This document shows positions 1 to 5,683 of a stretch of DNA of 5,683 nt, piece by piece. Within the stretch, counting starts at the first letter, position 1, and each line of letters starts with the position of its first letter. Source of the stretch: Candidatus Aminicenantota bacterium (GTDB taxonomy: Bacteria; Acidobacteriota; Aminicenantia; Aminicenantales; Saccharicenantaceae); assembly GCA_022867105.1 (NCBI GenBank), contig JALHVH010000242.1:1-5683 (forward strand), read 5' to 3'. Below the pieces are notes generated by a model, which was given only the letters and a program-made list of their open reading frames with translations, was not told the origin of the DNA and did not search any database. Position numbers and translations under genes: made by a program.

Positions 1-39
1 ATGGTCTACCAGTCCATCGTTGATTCCTACGAGCGCTGA
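1..39 (+). CDS. Possible C-terminal tail of a plus-strand gene (partial)
   Basis: The plus strand is open from base 1 in frame 1 and closes at a TGA at 37-39, giving about 12 residues that end in SIVDSYER. The codons (GTC, TAC, CAG, TCC, ATC, TAC, GAG, CGC) resemble those of the real genes here. The stop is followed at once by a small hairpin and then by the end of the convergent toxin gene. Together these fit the tail of a gene entering from the left. The ATG at base 1 need not be a start. Twelve residues are too few to identify a family, and chance is a serious alternative. Confidence 0.25.
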   Translation: MVYQSIVDSYER

Positions 40-45
40 TGCCCG

Positions 46-59
46 GGGCCTTCGGGCCT
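46..59. terminator. Short UUCG-capped hairpin between convergent gene ends
   Basis: Bases 47-50 (GGCC) pair with 55-58 (GGCC) around a TTCG loop, and G46-T59 adds a wobble pair. Read on the plus strand this is a C(UUCG)G tetraloop, an unusually stable loop type. It sits between the possible plus-strand stop at 39 and the toxin stop at 58-60, where a terminator is expected. The stem is only 5 pairs and there is no clear T-tract on either side, so termination is an inference. Confidence 0.25.
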
Positions 60-321
60 ATTCATAGTGCGTCCACATTCGAATGATCTTCACCGTCCGG
101 ACGTCTCCGAGGACCTGATACACCAATCGATGTTGGATATTGATCCTCCGCGAGCACGCGCCGGAAAGGTCTCCGACGAGCTTCTCGTATGATGGCGGAT
201 TCCGGAACGGATCTTCCCTGAGAACCTCTAAGAGGCGATTGATCTGAGGCTTCAGCCCGGCCCGCGCGATCTTCTTCGCGTCCTTTTGGACTTGCTTCGT
301 GAAAACCAGTCGCCAGCTCAC
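58..321 (-). CDS. Txe/YoeB-family toxin, ribosome-dependent mRNA endonuclease
   Basis: This is a small basic protein of 87 residues from the GTG at 321 (E. coli YoeB has 84). It begins SWRLVFTKQ and carries the family core DLSGACSRRINIQHRLVYQV, ending in THYE. Family members enter the ribosomal A site and cut mRNA. Counting from the GTG, Glu46 and Arg65 fall at the same numbers as the E. coli catalytic residues, and His85-Tyr86 match its C-terminal His83-Tyr84, so the active site looks intact. One extra Glu follows the Tyr. An in-frame ATG at 342-340 would add seven residues but has no visible ribosome site. The GTG has GAGGAA 8 bases upstream and overlaps the antitoxin TGA by four bases, the usual coupling in such operons. 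It is surely co-transcribed with the antitoxin. The family is secure; activity is inferred. Confidence 0.92.
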   Translation of the reverse strand: MSWRLVFTKQVQKDAKKIARAGLKPQINRLLEVLREDPFRNPPSYEKLVGDLSGACSRRINIQHRLVYQVLGDVRTVKIIRMWTHYE

Positions 322-560
322 CAGCCGGGTTCCTCGGAGCATTTATCGACGGGGGTTTTGAGCCCCTTTTTGATGGACTCCCGCATTCCGGGTATCGACG
401 TCAGATACAATGTCTCCTGGATGGCGCGCCAATCTTCCTCGGAAACGAGGATCGCGGTGCTCCGTTTGCCGATGATCTGGATGGGTTCATGTCTTTCTTT
501 GACATCGTCCACGAGATTATAAAGACGTTTCCTTGCCTCTGTTGCTGATATTGCGGTCAT
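318..560 (-). CDS. YefM/Phd-family antitoxin
   Basis: This is an 80-residue protein starting MTAISATEARKRLY, the typical N-terminus of the Phd/YefM fold. This part dimerises and binds DNA, and the Arg in TEARKRL (Arg10) matches the conserved YefM arginine implicated in operator binding. The middle (EPIQI, ILVSEEDWRAIQETLYL) completes the fold. The tail (IPGMRESIKKG, ending SEEPGW) is the acidic, normally flexible part that wraps and blocks the toxin. The frame extends upstream to 626, but the ATG at 560-558 has AAGGAG 7 bases before it and matches family start positions, while the longer form would be translated through the promoter and operator. It overlaps the toxin by four bases. It is expected to neutralise the toxin and, alone or in complex, repress its own promoter. 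No residue looks missing. Confidence 0.94.
   Translation of the reverse strand: MTAISATEARKRLYNLVDDVKERHEPIQIIGKRSTAILVSEEDWRAIQETLYLTSIPGMRESIKKGLKTPVDKCSEEPGW
330..335 (-). promoter_or_regulatory. Ribosome binding site favouring the GTG start of the toxin
   Basis: On the minus strand GAGGAA lies 8 bases before the GTG at 321-319, inside the antitoxin's last codons. The competing ATG at 342-340 has only a run of C and A upstream with no purine-rich site. This supports the shorter, translationally coupled toxin. Confidence 0.5.
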
Positions 561-567
561 CTGAGGG

Positions 568-573
568 CTCCTT
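568..573 (-). promoter_or_regulatory. Shine-Dalgarno site of the antitoxin
   Basis: AAGGAG on the minus strand lies 7 bases before the ATG at 560-558. It fixes the antitoxin start and rules out the in-frame ATG at 626. Its upstream edge touches the operator repeat. Confidence 0.8.
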
Positions 574-593
574 ATCGTACGCCATATCGTACG
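573..593 (-). promoter_or_regulatory. Probable toxin-antitoxin operator: paired CGTACG palindromes
   Basis: TATCGTACG occurs twice on the plus strand, at 573-581 and 585-593, so the palindromic core CGTACG (576-581 and 588-593) repeats with a 12-base period. One copy covers the predicted -10 box and the other lies in the likely start-site and leader region, ideal for repression. From memory, the E. coli yefM-yoeB operator also uses two palindromes with TGTACA cores about one helical turn (12 bases) apart. The repeat is seen directly; the operator role is inferred from its position and that precedent. Confidence 0.7.
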
Positions 594-614
594 TAGTTTA
601 TCAGAAGATGTCAA
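586..614 (-). promoter_or_regulatory. Sigma70-like promoter of the toxin-antitoxin operon
   Basis: On the minus strand a perfect -35 box TTGACA (614-609) is followed after 17 bases by TACGAT (591-586), a 4/6 match to TATAAT. Transcription would start near 579, leaving a leader of about 20 bases before the antitoxin ATG. The stretch is visibly more AT-rich than its neighbours. The weaker -10 box overlaps a CGTACG palindrome, so a bound antitoxin complex would block polymerase. Confidence 0.65.
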
Positions 615-625
615 GTCATAAAGCA

Positions 626-1705
626 TTATCCCACTTTGTTTTTTCCGCCCTTGAGCTTATCGTGCGCCCCGCCGAAGACCGCTTTTGCCGGCAGTAGCTT
701 CTTGGGGAAGCGGGCCAGGACCGTGTAGTTGGGGTCGACGACCTGGGCGATCTGCGCCGTCCCGACCTGGGAGAGGAGCTGATAAGCGTCCATCATGTCG
801 AAGCCGTAGTCCGCGACGAGCCAGTCGACCATCCCCCTGTGGGCGATGCGGTAAGCGTCCTCGAGCGGGCGGTAACTGCCCATCGTCATCAGCTCGGAAT
901 CGCTCTCAATCCGCGGCCAAGCGATCGTCCGGCCCTTGATGACGTCCACTTTCAGCCGGACGTTCAGGGCGGCCTCGACGGCCGTGCCGATGATCTCGCC
1001 GTCCCCCTGGACGAGGTGACCGTCGCCGAAATAGAGGAGCGCTCCCGTGACGTTGACCGGTAAATAGACGGTGTTCCCCTCGCGGACCTCCGGACAGTCC
1101 ATGTTCCCGCCGAAAGCTTCCGGCGTCACCGTCCAGCGCGTTTCTCCCCGCGCCGGGGCGACACCTAGGCAGCCCAGGAAGGGCCTCATGGGGATGTCCG
1201 TCGAAAAATCTCCCTTGAGGGCTTTAAACTTCACAGTCCCCCGGGTTTTATCGATGTCATACCACCAGACCTTCTCGGGAAGAGCTTCGTGGAGCATGGC
1301 CGTATAATCGGTCGCGTTCAGAGCGCCGAAATTAGGGAACGAGCTGCTGATGCCGTAGGAGAGGGCCGGCTCAAGTTTCAGGATGTGGACGGCTAGGACA
1401 TCGCCCGGATCGGCGCCATCGACGTAAAAGGGCCCGGTCTGCGGGTTATCGTGGTTGGCCAGGATGATCTTCGATGGGACGTCCGTCGGACTTTTGACCC
1501 GGCCGTCGTAGCAGTCCTCCGTCCAGGACTCGAGCGTCGTTCCCGGCTTCACGCTCAGGACGGGTTTGTGGCCGCCGAATGTGTATTTCAACTCGTCATG
1601 CTTCGGGACGTACCGGACCGTCTGCGCCCCGGCCGTGCTCACGACGAGCGTCAACATTACCAAAACAAAAATCGAAAGGTCCCGCCGAGCCTTGGTGTTT
1701 CGCAT
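626..1705 (-). CDS. Secreted acetamidase/formamidase-family (FmdA/AmdA) protein
   Basis: The protein has 359 residues. Residues 1-27 form a Sec signal peptide: basic n-region (MRNTKARRD), hydrophobic core at 10-24, and an AGA|QT cleavage site after Ala27. The rest matches the FmdA/AmdA fold: WTEDCYDG near 61-68, YVDGADPGDVLAVHI at 94-108, PMRPFLGCLGVAP at 172-184, GGNMDCPEV at 199-207, FGDGHLVQGDGEIIGTAVE at 226-244 and DAYQLLSQVG at 306-315. Characterised members hydrolyse formamide or acetamide to ammonia and the acid, and His230 with nearby acidic residues sits in the most conserved segment. The signal peptide points to the periplasm or outside, unlike the characterised cytoplasmic enzymes, so the true substrate may differ. 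The tail (about 346-359) is rich in Gly and Lys. The ATG has AAGGAGG 5 bases upstream and its own promoter, and no partner gene is adjacent. Family is secure; substrate unknown. Confidence 0.92.
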   Translation of the reverse strand: MRNTKARRDLSIFVLVMLTLVVSTAGAQTVRYVPKHDELKYTFGGHKPVLSVKPGTTLESWTEDCYDGRVKSPTDVPSKIILANHDNPQTGPFYVDGADPGDVLAVHILKLEPALSYGISSSFPNFGALNATDYTAMLHEALPEKVWWYDIDKTRGTVKFKALKGDFSTDIPMRPFLGCLGVAPARGETRWTVTPEAFGGNMDCPEVREGNTVYLPVNVTGALLYFGDGHLVQGDGEIIGTAVEAALNVRLKVDVIKGRTIAWPRIESDSELMTMGSYRPLEDAYRIAHRGMVDWLVADYGFDMMDAYQLLSQVGTAQIAQVVDPNYTVLARFPKKLLPAKAVFGGAHDKLKGGKNKVG

Positions 1706-1744
1706 GCTCCCCTCCTTCTTCCAGTTTCAGGAAAAGTCTTTCTC

Positions 1745-1772
1745 ATTTTATCCCAAGTGCCGGGTCAGTCAA
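1745..1772 (-). promoter_or_regulatory. Sigma70-like promoter of the acetamidase-family gene
   Basis: On the minus strand TTGACT (1772-1767, 5/6 to consensus) and TAAAAT (1750-1745, 5/6) are separated by 16 bases. The start site would fall near 1738, giving a leader of roughly 30 bases that ends with AAGGAGG (1717-1711), 5 bases before the ATG. No clear operator repeat is visible, so expression may be constitutive or controlled from elsewhere. Confidence 0.65.
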
Positions 1773-1790
1773 GGGACACGGCGATGAAGG

Positions 1791-1816
1791 CCGCCCTCTA
1801 AGTCCTGAGAAGGCGG
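1791..1816 (-). terminator. 9-bp hairpin downstream of the RND pump gene
   Basis: On the minus strand CCGCCTTCT (1816-1808) pairs with AGAGGGCGG (1799-1791) around an 8-base loop, giving nine pairs with one G-T wobble. It lies 29 bases past the pump stop codon and just upstream of the acetamidase promoter, the right place to end the pump transcript. No T-tract follows on either strand, so it may be a weak or factor-assisted terminator or only a 3'-end stabiliser. Confidence 0.45.
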
Positions 1817-1845
1817 TCCTGAAATAGCGATCTCTACTTGGGCTC

Positions 1846-4800
1846 TTAAATTGAGCCGGCACCGTTCTTGCGCTTAGCCCTCACCTTCTCGGCGATGACG
1901 TAGAAGGCCGGGACGACGACAAGGCTCAGGACTGTGGATAGGACGAGACCGCCGATGACCGCGATAGCCATGGGCCTCCGGATCTCCGAACCCGACCCGA
2001 GTCCAAGCGAGGGCGGGATGGCCGCCATGAGAGTGGCGACGGCCGTCATGAGGATGGGCCTCAGCCGGATGGGCCCGGCTTTCTCCATGGATTCCCTGGG
2101 GCTAAACCCCTTGGCCTTGAAAGCGTTCGCGTAGTCCACCAGGATAATTGAGTTCTTCTTGACGATCCCCATCAGGAGCAGCAGCCCGATCATGCTGAAG
2201 ATGTTCAAGCTCTGCCTGGTGATCAGAAGGGCGAAGGCCGCGCCGGCGATGGACAAGGGCAGGATGGTGATGATCGTGATCGGGTCCTTGAAGGAATTGA
2301 ACTGGGAGGCCAGGATCATGTAGGCGATGGCGATGCCCAGGAACATGGCGAAGACAAGGCTGCCCATCGATTCCCGGAACGCGACGCTGGCCCCGCCCAG
2401 GACGACCCGGTAACCGACCGGGATGTCCCTGCCCAGGGTCTCGACATATTTGATCGCTTCGTTCTGGGCGTGGCCCGGCGCCACGTTGGCGTAGATCGTG
2501 ATGGCCCTTTCCCTCTCCCGGCGGGTGATGGCCTGGAGGGCCGGCTGCTCTTCTGTTGTCACGAGCGAGGATAGGGGGATGAGCTCACCCTGGCGCGTCC
2601 TCACCTGGAGCCTGGAGATGTCCTCGGGTCTGGACCTCTGGGAGGCCATGAGTTTGAGCCGGACGTCGATTCGGCGGCCGCCGGTGCTGTACTTGCCGAC
2701 GCGGATCCCCCCGACCAGGGCGTTGAGGGTGGTTGCGAGGTCGTTGATGGATACGCCGACGTCCGCCGCCATGGCCCGATCGGGCTCGACGCGGAGCTCG
2801 GGCATGCCGAGCTGATAATCCGTGTCCATGTCGACGACCAGGCCGCTTGCCTGGAGTTGGCTCATGATCGTCTGGCTCTCGGAGACGAGCTGGTCCCAGT
2901 TGGAGCCGCGGACCGAGAACTCGATGGGGAAGCCGCGCTGAGCGGTTAAACCCTGCTGGGAGAGGTCCTGGATGACGGCGCGCAGGCCCGGGATGGCATT
3001 CAGGTCCCGGCGCAGGATGGCGGAGAGCTGGGCTTGATTGAGCTTGCGGTCCTTGGGCGGGACGATGGTCACGAACAGGTTGCCTTGGTTGACGCCGCCC
3101 CCGAAGCCCCCGACGAAGCCGTAGAGCTGGGTGACCTCCGGCCGGGCCACGACGATGTCCTCCGCCTTCCTGATGAGCTTGTCCGTCTCGGTGAGGTCGG
3201 AGCCGACGGCGGTCTGCATACGGATAGAGAGGCGGCTCAGGTCCTGGGACGGGACGAATTCGGCGGGCATGATCGAAAAGACGAAGAGGGCCGCGGCGAA
3301 GAGCAGGACCGCCAGGACGAGGATCAGGCCGGGCTTGCGGAGGCTGCTATGGAGGACCTTGGCGTACACGCCCTCCAGCTTGCGGAAGCTATTGTCCACC
3401 AGGAGTCCCATCCGGCTCCGGCCTTCGCGCGAGGTCTTCAGGAACTGGGAACACCTGGCCGGTGCCAAGGTCACCGCTTCGACGTAGGACAAGAGCACGG
3501 CCAAGCAGAGGGTGATGCCGAACTGAAGGAAGAACCGGCCGATGATCCCCTTGATGAAGACGACCGGGACGAAGATGGCGACGACGGCCAGGGTCGCTGC
3601 CAGGGCCGCGAAGGCGATCTCATGCGTTCCCTCGAGGGCGGCCGGGACGAGGGCCTTCCCGCCCTCCCTGTGGCGAAAGATGTTCTCCATGACCATGATG
3701 GCGTCGTCGACGACGATGCCCACTGCCAGGGCCAGGCCGAGCAGGGTGAATGTGTTGAAGGTGAAACCGAGAAAGTAGATGATGGCGATCGTTCCCATAA
3801 GCGACATCGGGATGGCCAGGATGACGTTTAAAGTGCTCGAGAATGAACCCAGGAACATCCAGCAGACGAGGGCCGTCAGGATGACGGAAAGGAGCAGCTC
3901 GAACTGGATCTCCTTAACCGAATCCTCGATAAAGGTCGTCGAATCGAAGACGGTGTTGACGCTCATCCCCTCGGGCAGGGTCTTTGCGTATTCAGCCATG
4001 GCCCGCTTGGCCGCTTTGGCCACGGCCACCGCGTTGGCTCCGCGCTGCTTCTTGATGCCGATGCCCTGGGCGGGCACGCCGTTGATCCGGGCCATCCGCC
4101 GGACGTCCTCGAAGCCGTCCTCGACCAGGGAGACGTCGCTGAGATAGATGGGACTGCCGCCGATCTCTCGAACGACGATATGGCGGAGCGTCTCCAGGTC
4201 GACGGCCTCGCCGAGGACCCGAACGTTGACCTCGCGTCCAGGCGTTTCCAGCCGGCCGGCGGGGAGCTCCACGTGTTCTCGTTGGAGGGCCAGGATGACA
4301 TCGGAGACGGTCAGCCCTTTCTCGTCGAGCTGGGCGGCATCGAGCCAGATCCGGATATTCCGGTTCATGACGCCCATCATCGTGATCTCACCGACGCCCG
4401 GGATCGTCTGGAGCTTTTCCTTGAGCCCGTACTGCACGTAATCGCTGAGGACGCGCGGGGGGAAGGGGCCGCCTATGGAGACCATCATGATGGGCTGGTC
4501 CTCGGGGTTGCTCTTGGAGATCACGGGCGGGTCGATGTCGCGGGGCAGCCGGCGGGCAGCCTGGGAGACCTTGGTCTGGACATCCTGCAGGGCGAGATCC
4601 ACGTTACGCGAGAGATCAAGCTCGATCGTGATGTTCCCCGAGCCCATGCGGGAGCTTGAGGTGATCGTCCGGAGGCCTTCGGTCTGGACCAGGGCTTCTT
4701 CCAAGGGCTCGACGATATCGTTCTCGACGACCTCGGGGGCGGCCCCCTCCCAGACGACCGACACCGAGATCGTCGGGAAATCGACGTCCGGGAACTGGCT

Positions 4801-4902
4801 GATGCCGATGCGCGAGGCCGCCACGACGCCGAAGACGATCGTGGCCGCCATGAGCATCCAGGCCAAGACGGGCTTTCTGACGCAAACTTCCGTGAGGTTC
4901 AT
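1846..4902 (-). CDS. RND efflux pump, inner-membrane permease (AcrB-like, HAE1 type)
   Basis: The protein has 1018 residues (E. coli AcrB has 1049) and looks complete. It is the proton-driven pump of a tripartite efflux system, taking substrates from the periplasm or membrane and passing them to an outer-membrane channel. The layout is classic: one helix at about 11-29, a large periplasmic loop at 30-335, helices 2-6 at about 337-482, helix 7 at about 525-545, a second loop to about 847, and helices 8-12 at about 848-1003. The proton-relay residues are present: Asp399-Asp400 (GIVVDDAIMVMEN), Lys916 (GIVKKNSIILVDYA), Arg946 and Thr953 (IRLRPILMT), matching AcrB Asp407, Asp408, Lys940, Arg971 and Thr978. 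The loop equivalent to the AcrB switch loop is very glycine-rich (about 595-607). The start has AGAGGA 8 bases upstream and lies 24 bases after the adaptor stop. Substrate cannot be read from sequence; drug, detergent, bile-like or native metabolite export are all possible. Confidence 0.97.
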   Translation of the reverse strand: MNLTEVCVRKPVLAWMLMAATIVFGVVAASRIGISQFPDVDFPTISVSVVWEGAAPEVVENDIVEPLEEALVQTEGLRTITSSSRMGSGNITIELDLSRNVDLALQDVQTKVSQAARRLPRDIDPPVISKSNPEDQPIMMVSIGGPFPPRVLSDYVQYGLKEKLQTIPGVGEITMMGVMNRNIRIWLDAAQLDEKGLTVSDVILALQREHVELPAGRLETPGREVNVRVLGEAVDLETLRHIVVREIGGSPIYLSDVSLVEDGFEDVRRMARINGVPAQGIGIKKQRGANAVAVAKAAKRAMAEYAKTLPEGMSVNTVFDSTTFIEDSVKEIQFELLLSVILTALVCWMFLGSFSSTLNVILAIPMSLMGTIAIIYFLGFTFNTFTLLGLALAVGIVVDDAIMVMENIFRHREGGKALVPAALEGTHEIAFAALAATLAVVAIFVPVVFIKGIIGRFFLQFGITLCLAVLLSYVEAVTLAPARCSQFLKTSREGRSRMGLLVDNSFRKLEGVYAKVLHSSLRKPGLILVLAVLLFAAALFVFSIMPAEFVPSQDLSRLSIRMQTAVGSDLTETDKLIRKAEDIVVARPEVTQLYGFVGGFGGGVNQGNLFVTIVPPKDRKLNQAQLSAILRRDLNAIPGLRAVIQDLSQQGLTAQRGFPIEFSVRGSNWDQLVSESQTIMSQLQASGLVVDMDTDYQLGMPELRVEPDRAMAADVGVSINDLATTLNALVGGIRVGKYSTGGRRIDVRLKLMASQRSRPEDISRLQVRTRQGELIPLSSLVTTEEQPALQAITRRERERAITIYANVAPGHAQNEAIKYVETLGRDIPVGYRVVLGGASVAFRESMGSLVFAMFLGIAIAYMILASQFNSFKDPITIITILPLSIAGAAFALLITRQSLNIFSMIGLLLLMGIVKKNSIILVDYANAFKAKGFSPRESMEKAGPIRLRPILMTAVATLMAAIPPSLGLGSGSEIRRPMAIAVIGGLVLSTVLSLVVVPAFYVIAEKVRAKRKNGAGSI

Positions 4903-4926
4903 GAGCGGGGTCCTCTCAATTCGACC

Positions 4927-5683
4927 TTAGTTCTTGACCGGCGGGGCCTGGACCTTCTCGGGGGCCGTCGAGACGCGGACGGGGGCCCCGTTACGCAGGG
5001 CCTCGGCCCCGCGGATGACGAGGAGTTCCCCGGGCTTGAGGCCCGAGAGGACCTCCACTTGGCCGTCCGCCGTCCTCATGCCGAGCGCCAGGATGCGTTC
5101 CACGGCCGCATCGTTCTCGACGACGAAGGCAATAAATCCCTTATCGCTGGCCCGGATGGCGGTCTGGGGAATGACGGGGGACATCTTTTCGCTGCTCACC
5201 GGGACTGTGATCTCGGCGAAGGAGCCGGGTCGCAGGGCGCCGTCATTGGTATCCCTGACCTCCGCGGTCACGGGGACCAATCGGGTCCCCTCGTCCGCTG
5301 ATTCGGCGATATGGACGATCTTCGAACTGAACTCCCGTTCGTCGTTCCGGATCTTGAAGTTGGCCGGCATGCCGACGCGGAACTGGGCGGCGTCCCTCTC
5401 GGGGACCTTGAATCGGAGGAGCAGGGGGTCGCGTCGGACGAGTGTCGCCAGGACCGTGCCCGTCTCCACGTACGCACCCGTCTGGACCGTCCGGGTCTGG
5501 AGGATCCCCGAGAAAGGCGCTCGGACATAGGCGTCGTGCAGGTTGAGGGCGGCCTGATTAAGGGCGGCCTTCATCTGAGCGACGTCCGACTTGGCCACAA
5601 GGACGCGAGTCCTCCAGGTCTCGAGCTCTTCGCCGGGGATAAGACCCGGGTTCTGGTTGATAACCGTCTCCCGCCGCTTGAGG
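4927..5683 (-). CDS. RND efflux periplasmic adaptor, HlyD/AcrA-like (5' end missing)
   Basis: This is the C-terminal 251 residues of a membrane-fusion protein that bridges the pump and an outer-membrane channel. Counting from the first complete codon in the window, residues 1-48 form the end of the alpha-helical hairpin. VRAPFSGIL (53-61) then GAYVETGTVLATL is the second half of the lipoyl-like domain. The beta-barrel follows at about 85-163 (LRFKVPERDAAQF, LRPGSFAEITVPV), and the membrane-proximal domain at about 164-238 (VIPQTAIRA to GAPVRVS), with a short Pro-rich tail. A GTG at 5598 could be taken for a start, but it falls inside the helical hairpin and the frame stays open to the window edge with adaptor-like sequence (ELETWRTRVLVAKSDV), so the gene starts outside. 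Signal peptide or lipobox cannot be seen. The pump gene follows after 24 bases with no terminator, so both are one operon. Confidence 0.95.
   Translation of the reverse strand, partial: LKRRETVINQNPGLIPGEELETWRTRVLVAKSDVAQMKAALNQAALNLHDAYVRAPFSGILQTRTVQTGAYVETGTVLATLVRRDPLLLRFKVPERDAAQFRVGMPANFKIRNDEREFSSKIVHIAESADEGTRLVPVTAEVRDTNDGALRPGSFAEITVPVSSEKMSPVIPQTAIRASDKGFIAFVVENDAAVERILALGMRTADGQVEVLSGLKPGELLVIRGAEALRNGAPVRVSTAPEKVQAPPVKN

Noticed and set aside
561..626. Longer antitoxin start at ATG 626
   Set aside because: The extra 22 residues would be encoded by the promoter, operator and ribosome site, and the family N-terminus begins at the ATG at 560 with a good AAGGAG site.
1451..1827. 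Three overlapping plus-strand open frames across the acetamidase start and its upstream gap
   Set aside because: They are antisense to the signal-peptide region and promoter, overlap each other in different frames, and show no conserved features.
3034..3831. Long plus-strand open frame (265 codons) opposite the pump gene
   Set aside because: It is antisense to the strongly conserved RND pump, and its product is a low-complexity run of Asp, Glu, Gly, Gln and Arg, typical of the reverse of a GC-rich gene. It has no recognisable domain.
4180..4659. Plus-strand open frame opposite the pump N-terminal half
   Set aside because: It is another antisense shadow of the conserved pump gene with no family features.
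626..4902. A functional system joining the acetamidase-family protein and the efflux pump
   Set aside because: They are same-strand neighbours, but a separate promoter and a hairpin lie between them and no shared substrate can be inferred from sequence.
4934..5530. Plus-strand open frame of 198 codons opposite the adaptor
   Set aside because: The minus-strand frame here carries clear adaptor motifs; the plus-strand product is rich in Ser, Arg and Thr with no domain.
1..5683. CRISPR array, tRNA/rRNA, insertion sequence or attachment site
   Set aside because: I saw no spaced repeats beyond the two-copy operator, no cloverleaf or rRNA-like stretch, no transposase and no terminal inverted repeats flanking the toxin-antitoxin pair.

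Overview
The window is GC-rich bacterial DNA whose recognisable genes all lie on the minus strand. From right to left in transcription order they are an RND-type efflux adaptor (5' end outside the window), an RND inner-membrane pump, a secreted acetamidase/formamidase-family protein, and a YefM/YoeB-type toxin-antitoxin pair. An RND pump with a periplasmic adaptor implies a Gram-negative (diderm) host. GC-rich codons, good Shine-Dalgarno sites and sigma70-like promoters fit many phyla. A secreted FmdA/AmdA protein makes me think of Acidobacteria/Aminicenantes-like or deltaproteobacterial lineages, but that is a weak guess and not shown by the sequence.

Region by region (plus coordinates). 1-39 may be the last codons of a plus-strand gene that converges on the toxin, followed by a small UUCG-capped hairpin (46-59). 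58-560 is the toxin-antitoxin operon: antitoxin first, then toxin, with a 4-base GTGA overlap. Its 65-base upstream gap holds a sigma70-like promoter and two CGTACG palindromes 12 bases apart, which look like the autoregulatory operator. 626-1705 is the acetamidase-family protein with a Sec signal peptide. 1706-1845 holds its Shine-Dalgarno, a good sigma70-like promoter and, further upstream, a 9-bp hairpin near the end of the pump operon. 1846-4902 is the complete RND pump with its proton-relay residues intact. 4927-5683 is the adaptor, 24 bases upstream of the pump and clearly in the same operon; its frame stays open to the window edge.

The window therefore holds three transcription units. 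The adaptor and pump should work together with an outer-membrane TolC-like channel that is not in view. The acetamidase-family gene has its own promoter and no visible functional link to the pump. The toxin-antitoxin pair is self-regulated and looks like an independent module. I see no CRISPR array, RNA gene, insertion sequence or integration site, and no gene-free stretch longer than 300 bases. I found no convincing new system. The most notable signal is the promoter/operator architecture of the toxin-antitoxin pair.
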